A stretch of 64,000 nucleotides of DNA from an uncultured Phocaeicola sp. (lineage in GTDB: Bacteria > Bacteroidota > Bacteroidia > Bacteroidales > Bacteroidaceae). Location: the NCBI GenBank assembly GCA_944320885.1, contig CALUJE010000015.1, positions 1 to 64,000 on the forward strand, given 5' to 3'. The notes below the pieces were generated by a model. It was not told the DNA's origin. It searched no databases and saw only the letters and a list, made by a program, of their open reading frames with translations. Of the stretch, positions 57,893 through 64,000 are shown one piece after another (positions within the stretch are counted from its first letter, which is position 1; each line of letters begins with the position of its first letter). The translations under genes and the position numbers were made by a program.

Positions 57893-58450
57893 CTACAAAT
57901 TTAGCAAGACCGATACAACAACAAAAATAACAGAAATCAACAATACTCCCTTCTGAGATACATATTCACGCAACAACCGAATAGCCTTTGTCATCTGGTT
58001 TTCTATGGTTTTCTCTGACAAATTCAATTCATGCGCTATCTCACGGTATTTCATATTACGCAACTTGGCCATCATAAATATCTCCTTACATTTCGGAGGC
58101 AAAGATGATAAAGCATCTTCCAATACTTCTTCTGGATGAGGACGGTTTTCATCGTGTTCTTCCGATGCAACAAGGCTTGTCTCATTCATGTGTTCGTCTA
58201 TAGAAAGTGTTCCGTCCTGCTTTCCGCGCAAAAATGAGATACAGCTGTTTCTTACCGCCATATTCATGTAGGGAACAAATTCATTCTCGGGCAATTCATC
58301 CTTACCCTTATTCCACACATTTATAAACAGTTCCTGTACGATGTCTTCCGAATCATCCCGGTTGGCCACATATCCGTAAGCGATGTGACACAACCTGGAA
58401 TAATGCTTCTGAAAACGTTCTTTAAACCTATCTTTTCTGTCTGTCCTCAT
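57893..58450 (-). CDS. ECF RNA polymerase sigma factor (FecI-like)
   Basis: 185 residues: region 2 (YGYVANRDDSEDIVQELFINVW, about 24-45) and region 4 (LPPKCKEIFMMAKLRNMKYREIAHELNLSEKTIENQ, about 116-151). An unusual hydrophobic tail of about 20 residues (GVLLISVIFVVVSVLLNL) follows, perhaps a membrane tether. By family it activates the downstream receptor operon when FecR releases it. Confidence 0.9.
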   Translation of the reverse strand: MRTDRKDRFKERFQKHYSRLCHIAYGYVANRDDSEDIVQELFINVWNKGKDELPENEFVPYMNMAVRNSCISFLRGKQDGTLSIDEHMNETSLVASEEHDENRPHPEEVLEDALSSLPPKCKEIFMMAKLRNMKYREIAHELNLSEKTIENQMTKAIRLLREYVSQKGVLLISVIFVVVSVLLNL

Positions 58451-58488
58451 ATTCAGACTGGCAATGTTGCGATTATGATGTTCAACTA

Positions 58489-59121
58489 TTAAAATCTTAA
58501 ACTGATACCGGCTGTAAGAAAACCTTTATTTCCCAATCCGGCTTCCAGGAATCCACCGATACGGTCATTTCCTAAACGAAGAGCTATAGGATTTACCTGA
58601 TAAGCAAATGAAGTTGACAAATCTGCCTTACGTGCAATCCGCTTTCCTGCTTCAGTCAATCCGGTTTCAGTATGACGGGTTAAATTCACACCGGCACCAG
58701 CACCACCGTACAGTTCCAGAATTCCTTTACGATAATATACAAACTCAGCTGTCGGCAAAACAAGGAAATTCAATTCGCGTTCCTTTACTGCAGGCGTCTT
58801 TTCACCAAACAGAACCAGTTTACTCTTCGACTGCGAGAATCCCAAGTCAGCTCCCACACGGAAACGATTCAAAGAATAACGGTATCCCAGACCATATACA
58901 AGACTATACTTATCATCAACTCTTTTGGTACCGGTCAATGCATCTGATATACCCATACCGAGAATGCTGACACTTCCCATCGTCAATCCGTCACTGGCAG
59001 ATAAACGAACTTCATGTTTGGAAGTAGAAACTGCTCCTTTATCTGACTGACCATAAACCATATTAACTCCCAGAACCATGCACAAAGATAATGCTACTGC
59101 TTTAAAATTCATACTTTTCAT
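58489..59121 (-). CDS. outer-membrane beta-barrel protein
   Basis: 210 residues with a signal peptide (AVALSLCMVLGVNMVYGQ). Amphipathic strands through the mature part and a terminal Phe (GISLRF) suggest an 8-strand OmpA/OMP-type barrel. Role unknown. It is 38 bp upstream of the sigma factor on the same strand and may be co-transcribed. Confidence 0.75.
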   Translation of the reverse strand: MKSMNFKAVALSLCMVLGVNMVYGQSDKGAVSTSKHEVRLSASDGLTMGSVSILGMGISDALTGTKRVDDKYSLVYGLGYRYSLNRFRVGADLGFSQSKSKLVLFGEKTPAVKERELNFLVLPTAEFVYYRKGILELYGGAGAGVNLTRHTETGLTEAGKRIARKADLSTSFAYQVNPIALRLGNDRIGGFLEAGLGNKGFLTAGISLRF

Positions 59122-59382
59122 ATTATTTTGCTTTATAATGTTACAGACCGAAGATACGTTTACTGACTCATCTGATAACAGATTATCAAAGAAGAAAGGA
59201 AGTCTCGGTCATTACCTTCCTTAAATAGCTCTTAGCTAAGCTGCTTTCAACTGTATAACGCATCTCCCTGTAAAAACCCCTATCTGTTTTTGAAAGAAAT
59301 TTTTCTTTATTTTACAACAGACAGATTTACAGCAATATAAATATTACAAAAAATATAAATTCAAATACATATCAACATGATA

Positions 59383-60132
59383 TCAACCAATCAATTCGTT
59401 CATTAAAGAATAAAAATCTGAGGATGCCTCAATCTCAAGAAAGGGAGAATGACCGCAATGTGAGAGAAGATGAAACTGATAAGGTACCCCAGCTTCATGT
59501 AACGGAGTAAGAACTCCAGCCAAAGGATGTGGATCATAATCTCCGTGTATAACCGTTACCGGGCACTTAATATCAAAAAGCATTTTCTTTAAATCTCCTC
59601 TTCTACGCATAATCTCAGCTTCATCCCATACTGTTTCATACATCCTACGATCAACATTACTGTGTACTTCATCTGATATCAGATGATAATTATCTGTCTT
59701 CATCACATATTGTTCAAGCAGATGCAGTACATACTCTGTTACCTCTCTTTTCAGTTCCGCCATTATCTCCATAAAACGTATTTTATCACGTTCATGAAGA
59801 TGACTCAATCTGTTTTCCAAAATAAGTGATACATATTTTTCCTCAAAAGGCGGACAACCAATCAATATCAATCTGTCTACCAACTCCGGATGTTCTACCG
59901 CTACCATCATAACAAGCCATGCACCCCACGAATGTCCGACAAGAGTAACAGAGGGCACAGGAAGTTTCCCCATCTGTGTTCTAAGTTCATCTTTCAGTTC
60001 CGTAACGGAATATTTCGTTTGAATGCATTCCAATACATTATGATATCTTGATAAATGAATTGCCATCGGGTGCAAACTTCCAATGGCTCCCGGACCACCG
60101 TGAACAAGAAGAACATCAGGAATATGTCTCAT
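59383..60132 (-). CDS. alpha/beta hydrolase
   Basis: 249 residues from the ATG at 60132; an in-frame TTG at 60162 would add 10 residues and overlap the HXXEE gene. Fold motifs: HGGPG (oxyanion), nucleophile elbow GHSWG near 75, HGDYDPH (Asp) and HCGHSP (catalytic His near 230). It resembles proline iminopeptidase or esterase-type hydrolases; the substrate is not readable. Last gene of a four-gene minus operon starting at 62658. Confidence 0.82.
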   Translation of the reverse strand: MRHIPDVLLVHGGPGAIGSLHPMAIHLSRYHNVLECIQTKYSVTELKDELRTQMGKLPVPSVTLVGHSWGAWLVMMVAVEHPELVDRLILIGCPPFEEKYVSLILENRLSHLHERDKIRFMEIMAELKREVTEYVLHLLEQYVMKTDNYHLISDEVHSNVDRRMYETVWDEAEIMRRRGDLKKMLFDIKCPVTVIHGDYDPHPLAGVLTPLHEAGVPYQFHLLSHCGHSPFLEIEASSDFYSLMNELIG

Positions 60133-60158
60133 ATACAAATATTTTTTCAATATACTTT

Positions 60159-60647
60159 TCAACTTACAAACTTATGCATCACAAATAAATTCAATCCACC
60201 CAATATTAATCCCAACAATGTATATATTACCCATTCACCCGAAGTAAAAGGAAGCGATACTTCACAGATAACTCCAATGCAATACGGAAGACATAACAAA
60301 GTAGTAACAATGGCCGGTATATATCCTCTCCATACCATAAACTGGACTATATGTATCAAAAGATAAACTGAGAATGCAGCCAGACAACAATACCATGCTA
60401 TAAGATTCCCAGTATATGCACTCACTATAGTACAAACCACGACTACAAGAAACTCTTCGAAAGCTATCATTGCAACTTTCCGTCTAGTTACTTTTTGCAT
60501 AACTTGTATAATACGCTCGAATCTTGGAAAACGTCCGTACATCGCAATACTGTTTTTTTCTATCCATGAACGCATCATGAGAAATTCTTCCAACTCATGA
60601 ATCAGGAAGAAAAGAGGAAAAAGAAAAAGGATAATTGATGTATTCAT
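60159..60647 (-). CDS. HXXEE-motif membrane protein
   Basis: 162 residues from ATG 60647 (an upstream TTG would overlap the acetyltransferase gene). A membrane segment at 3-14 leads into HELEEFLMM, the family's HxxEE motif, and about four further membrane segments follow. Function unknown; HXXEE proteins are thought to be membrane proteins possibly of enzymatic type. It lies between the fused acetyltransferase and the hydrolase. Confidence 0.72.
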   Translation of the reverse strand: MNTSIILFLFPLFFLIHELEEFLMMRSWIEKNSIAMYGRFPRFERIIQVMQKVTRRKVAMIAFEEFLVVVVCTIVSAYTGNLIAWYCCLAAFSVYLLIHIVQFMVWRGYIPAIVTTLLCLPYCIGVICEVSLPFTSGEWVIYTLLGLILGGLNLFVMHKFVS

Positions 60648-60660
60648 TTGAAGTCGCTTA

Positions 60661-61566
60661 TCAGTTTTTATTTTCAAGTTTCATTCTCAAGATTGGAAAT
60701 AGATTGCCTTGCTCGTCAGTCTCTGTCCGTTCAAACGCACGGAAACCTAAATGACGGTAAAAACCTTCAGCCTGCGGATTCTGTTCGTTCACATCCACAT
60801 AGATAACATGGAACTTTTCAACTGCCATACAGACAAGCAGCTTGCCCAATCCTCTACCAAAACAGGAAGGGGCTACGAATAACATTTCGATTTTTGCTCC
60901 TTCAATACCCATGAAAGCAACCGGGCATTTGCCTTGATACAATACAATCAGGTTGGTAATAGCCCGAATGGCCTCACCAACAAACGGAGTAAGCCGCAGG
61001 ATATCTTCTTCGGTCAGGAAATGATGACTTGCCCGTACCGATGCATCCCATAATCCAACCAAAGTATGTATAAGGTCATCGGTTCGTTCAGAAAAAGAAA
61101 GGTTGTGAAATTTAATCAGGACTTTTCGCAAGTAAACCATATCCTTCAGTACCTTCCCGTCTTCTACAATCGGATGGTCGTAATTGCAAGTAAAGAAATC
61201 AGGGAGGATATGTGAATAAATAAAGCCACAACTTTCGTAAAAGGAAATTGTCTGTTTGCTTTCGCCCGTACCAACGAGTAGCGTATGGCATATGTCAGCA
61301 TAGTACTGACAAAGGTATTCCACCATCTGTCGGCCGTACCCTTTCCGCTGGAAGGAAGGTGCAACAGCCAAATTCTTCAGTTCATAAATACCGTTTCCCT
61401 CGTTTGTCACAACAGCTACGGCAATGGCTTCCGTTTCCTGTTTGTCATACATGACGAACAGTTCTCCTCTTCCCAGATAACGGTCAATCATCGACTCCTG
61501 CTCGTCAGCAAGGAGAAGAAGGGGCAAGAAACGTTTCTTATCTGTAGTGATGGACTTTATCTTCAT
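60661..61566 (-). CDS. tandem GNAT acetyltransferase
   Basis: 301 residues with two GNAT domains in one chain: the first (about 5-145) has LAVAPSFQRKGYGRQM and FYESCGF; the second (about 155-295) has MLFVAPSCFGRGLGKLL and FYRHLGFRAFE. Both have the Q/RxxGxG/A acetyl-CoA loop intact. Two single-domain GNATs likely fused. Acceptors unknown. It lies 21 bp below the hexapeptide-GNAT gene in the same operon. Confidence 0.85.
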   Translation of the reverse strand: MKIKSITTDKKRFLPLLLLADEQESMIDRYLGRGELFVMYDKQETEAIAVAVVTNEGNGIYELKNLAVAPSFQRKGYGRQMVEYLCQYYADICHTLLVGTGESKQTISFYESCGFIYSHILPDFFTCNYDHPIVEDGKVLKDMVYLRKVLIKFHNLSFSERTDDLIHTLVGLWDASVRASHHFLTEEDILRLTPFVGEAIRAITNLIVLYQGKCPVAFMGIEGAKIEMLFVAPSCFGRGLGKLLVCMAVEKFHVIYVDVNEQNPQAEGFYRHLGFRAFERTETDEQGNLFPILRMKLENKN

Positions 61567-61587
61567 ACAAATTCTTCTTTCTGCAAC

Positions 61588-62658
61588 TCAAATTGACTGA
61601 TGTTTACAATATTTCCTCATTTTATAATTGGTCAGACACAGATGGTTGGCTCGCGCACGTTGTTCCTGCTCTACGACGTATCCTTTCCGTTCAAAGAAAG
61701 GACGGGCTGTGATACTCACTTCCGAAGTGATTTCACGGATACCGTGCTCTGTAGCGTATGCTTCAATACGTTGCAGCAGTGCTGTAGCTATGCCTTCTCC
61801 CTGATGGTCCTTGTGGATAAACATGGAATGCAGATAACCATCATTCCGAATAGAAGAGAAACCAACAATACAACCTTCTGCATCACAGGTAACAATAAAA
61901 TGCAACGTTGCCAACAGTTTTTCCCAATGACCGGGACGATTTCCACACGAAGCCCAGTCAGCCACTTCCTCCAAAGTATAATCACGGGCATTAACATTCA
62001 ACACCGTATCGCAAAAAAGAGCTTTCATTTCGGGAATATCAGATACGGTAGCCGAACGAAAGGTAACTGCTAGTTCCAACCGACGAATTATCCGACACGG
62101 ATTACCTACTGCTACGCTATTTGCAGGAATGGATTTATTTACCAAACTACCGGCACCGATTACACAATTATTACCAATGGTAACTCCTGGAAGAATAATT
62201 GTTCCTCCTCCTATCCAGACATCATTACCTATTGTTATTGGTAAAGAACGGGTACGGAAAAACAACTCTCCGGAACTCTCTTTCCAATTACTGACAAAGC
62301 GTTCGCAAGCATCTACCGGATGAATAGCCGTATATAACTGTACATTAGGAGCCACCAGTACTCTATTACCTATACGAATGTAATTTTCATCCATCAACGT
62401 ACAATTCATATTAATTACAGTCTTTTCTCCAAGGAAAATATGCTTACCGCACTGACAAGTGAAATTATTCCCCACAGTTGTATGCCGACCTATATTTCCA
62501 AGCATTAGTTTCAATAAATCATGCTTTTCTTCTTCTGGTATTCCAGAAATATTAAAACGTGCCAACAATTTACCGGTACGATTAATCATCTCCAGAACTT
62601 CAGCATCAAGCCTGTTACAATATTCACCTGAAAGAAATTGCTGATAATTGATCTCCAT
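61588..62658 (-). CDS. fusion of hexapeptide O-acetyltransferase and GNAT
   Basis: 356 residues. The first half (about 1-195) is a maltose/galactoside O-acetyltransferase type left-handed beta-helix (NMNCTLMDENYIRIGNRVLV, AIHPVD with the His, WIGGGTIILPGVTIGNNCVIGAG). The second half (about 198-350) is a GNAT domain (IHKDHQGEGIATALL, ARPFFERKGYVVE). It is rare to see the two acetyltransferase folds in one chain. Promoter at 62714-62745. Confidence 0.85.
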   Translation of the reverse strand: MEINYQQFLSGEYCNRLDAEVLEMINRTGKLLARFNISGIPEEEKHDLLKLMLGNIGRHTTVGNNFTCQCGKHIFLGEKTVINMNCTLMDENYIRIGNRVLVAPNVQLYTAIHPVDACERFVSNWKESSGELFFRTRSLPITIGNDVWIGGGTIILPGVTIGNNCVIGAGSLVNKSIPANSVAVGNPCRIIRRLELAVTFRSATVSDIPEMKALFCDTVLNVNARDYTLEEVADWASCGNRPGHWEKLLATLHFIVTCDAEGCIVGFSSIRNDGYLHSMFIHKDHQGEGIATALLQRIEAYATEHGIREITSEVSITARPFFERKGYVVEQEQRARANHLCLTNYKMRKYCKHQSI

Positions 62659-62713
62659 AAACAGTCAAAATTCATATATAAGATACATTGTTGTTTACAA
62701 ATTCTTATGTCTA

Positions 62714-62745
62714 CAAATGTAACTTGAAAACTCCAATCAAACAAA
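62714..62745 (-). promoter_or_regulatory. promoter of acetyltransferase operon
   Basis: Minus strand TTTG (62742-62745), a 20-bp spacer, then TACATTTG (62714-62721). The leader is about 48 nt. Confidence 0.75.
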
Positions 62746-62952
62746 ATCCCTTGCAAATAATAGAAAAGTATATAGCAATATCTGAATTGTCAATATCCCA
62801 ATGAGTAATGATGAAAATATTCCTTAAAAGACTCCGTCAAACTAGAACTTTTACCTGAAAACATATTCGAGTCTTATCACAGAAAAAAACATATTCCAGC
62901 CAAACAAATCAGATATATGGCCGGAATATGTTTTTCCAAAAAGCAACAGACA

Positions 62953-63834
62953 TCAGCCTATCACCACCTCTCCATCAGCAGTTACCTGGTCACCCCATCC
63001 GTTTATAGAGCCACCTTCTACCGTAATGCCTTCCTTACTTACCTTCAAAGTCAGCTTACAGCGTTTACCTCCTTCCAAGTTTGATTGAGGAGTGCCTAAC
63101 TGTTCCAGCAATTTGTCTAATGTTATCGTCTTCTTATCACTACCTATACCAATATTCAAAATTATATCTCCAGTAGGCTGCGGCACAAGATAAAATGAAG
63201 TTTCCGTATCATCTGAAGAATATTCGGCAATATCATCTTTCACTTCTTTTATTTTCCCTTGATTTCCATCAACAACGCATGTCGTTTTAGCTTTAAGAGT
63301 CAGTGAAAAAGACTTCAAGTCATCTTCCGTATAATTATCTCCAGCTACAAAAGTCAACTCCAATAGATGCAATGCATGACTAAATTTAAGGTATACGGTT
63401 TCAGATGTACCTACCTTCACTGACTGAACTGGAGCAATCAGCAAGTCTTTATCTGAAGCTGTAAAGGTATTAAATTCAAACAAACCATTCTTTATTTCTT
63501 TTTGTTGTGGATAGCATGCTGCCAAAGTTACCGGAACATCACTTTCCGAAAACCCTAAACTTCCCCATGTCAGGAGACCTGAACCATATGCATAATCAAC
63601 AGAAAATATATTCTTTTCATCATCTGTTACAAAGAGCGACATCTTATCTCCTTCTGAAAATGTTCCGCTTCCATCATCTGTCAATTGAGGAGCACGTGTC
63701 TGTGAGGCTATACTAGCCACTATTTTTACAGTTTTTTCAGCAACTGATATATTGTCAGAGCCATCTTTTGCACAAGATGCTGTTGTAAGTACCATCGCTA
63801 TAAGCACATAAAATAAATTCTTTTTCATTACCAA
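62953..63834 (-). CDS. fimbrillin-family (Mfa-like) lipoprotein
   Basis: 293 residues with a lipobox (LTTASC). Repeated beta-sandwich pieces and the DKMSLFVTDD and LTLKVSKEGITVEGGSINGWGDQ patterns are typical of Bacteroidetes fimbrillins, surface fibre subunits or related adhesins. The Arg in SIASQTRAP (about residue 48) may be the maturation cut site, by analogy with Mfa1-type subunits cut by Arg-gingipains; Bacteroides do it with other proteases. The gap at 62659-62952 holds no supported gene. Confidence 0.75.
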   Translation of the reverse strand: MVMKKNLFYVLIAMVLTTASCAKDGSDNISVAEKTVKIVASIASQTRAPQLTDDGSGTFSEGDKMSLFVTDDEKNIFSVDYAYGSGLLTWGSLGFSESDVPVTLAACYPQQKEIKNGLFEFNTFTASDKDLLIAPVQSVKVGTSETVYLKFSHALHLLELTFVAGDNYTEDDLKSFSLTLKAKTTCVVDGNQGKIKEVKDDIAEYSSDDTETSFYLVPQPTGDIILNIGIGSDKKTITLDKLLEQLGTPQSNLEGGKRCKLTLKVSKEGITVEGGSINGWGDQVTADGEVVIG

Positions 63835-63852
63835 ATAGTTTTTTTATTATTG

Positions 63853-64000
63853 CTACTTTATCTCAGGAAAAGCTTTCTGCCAAAGATCTGTACGTAAATC
63901 GACCAATGTAAGAGAGGTAAACCGATAACGAACTGTTGAGGGAGTTCCGTCCGTATTATCCAATGGAGTCAAATAGGCATAATCACCTTTAAGCTCAGGT
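63853..64000 (-). CDS. 3' end of a further gene (partial)
   Basis: Open minus-strand frame from the window edge to a TAG at 63853-63855. The last residues are ...TVRYRFTSLTLVDLRTD and then LWQKAFPEIK. It lies 18 bp before the fimbrillin-like gene, so they are probably in one operon. Too little is present to name the family. Confidence 0.6.
   Translation of the reverse strand, partial: PELKGDYAYLTPLDNTDGTPSTVRYRFTSLTLVDLRTDLWQKAFPEIK

Noticed and set aside
59122..59382. Regulatory element or small gene between the OMP gene and the hydrolase
   Set aside because: AT-rich, no clear promoter (CGAAGATA at 59149 is only a near match), no ORF of interest.

Overview
This 64 kb window comes from a Bacteroidaceae chromosome (Bacteroides or Phocaeicola). 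Four things point there: two hybrid two-component systems (sensor, receiver and AraC domains in one chain) beside polysaccharide-utilisation genes; TonB-dependent receptors and a FecR/ECF-sigma/STN-receptor set; Mfa-like fimbrillin; and many promoters of the Bacteroides type (-33 TTTG, about 20 bp, -7 TAnnTTTG). I cannot name the species from sequence alone.

Layout. 0.1-16.5 kb is mostly core housekeeping: tatD, a polyprenyl diphosphate synthase and a TonB-like gene (minus); cmk-ispH (plus); alaS; an M23 peptidase and a MerR regulator; meaB; a DUF1573 protein; a four-tRNA operon (Val, Gly, Thr, Trp) with a visible promoter and terminator; and ysxC/engB. An AT-rich insert at 4.5-6.7 kb interrupts it, with a decayed serine recombinase and three small hypothetical genes. 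16.5-28.2 kb is a sugar locus: a periplasmic-binding-protein-type HTCS, fructokinase, an MFS sugar importer, a GH36 alpha-galactosidase, a GH32 fructosidase and a stand-alone TonB receptor. I infer use of sucrose/raffinose-type oligosaccharides. A Bcr/CflA-type MFS pump is divergent from it. 30.1-40.2 kb is a pectin-type locus: a propeller-type HTCS split by a one-base deletion, a PL1-like pectate lyase and three DUF1593 (Sde182-like) proteins. 40.7-45.3 kb is a phosphate operon (porin, pstS, pstC, pstA, pstB) preceded by six 11-bp registers that look like a Pho box.

45.4-48.7 kb (minus) is a four-gene operon of an HprK-like kinase, an S26-type peptidase, a PqqD-like protein and an ABC exporter. 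It resembles peptide (RiPP) maturation and export but has no precursor gene in sight. 48.9-52.0 kb holds pflB-pflA and 52.6-53.7 kb a CNNM/CBS transporter. 53.8-62.7 kb carries an acetyltransferase, an OMP/ECF-sigma/FecR/STN-receptor signalling set, and a small operon with two fused acetyltransferases, a HXXEE membrane protein and an alpha/beta hydrolase. The window ends in a fimbrillin-like gene and the 3' end of another gene.

The main non-coding findings are short tandem arrays of about 21-22 bp units in three intergenic regions, in three sequence families. One family recurs 44 kb away. In another, the palindrome arms change in a compensated way. Other non-coding findings are the Pho-box-like array and direct repeats 21 bp apart at the sugar-locus promoter, with a third copy before the divergent MFS gene.
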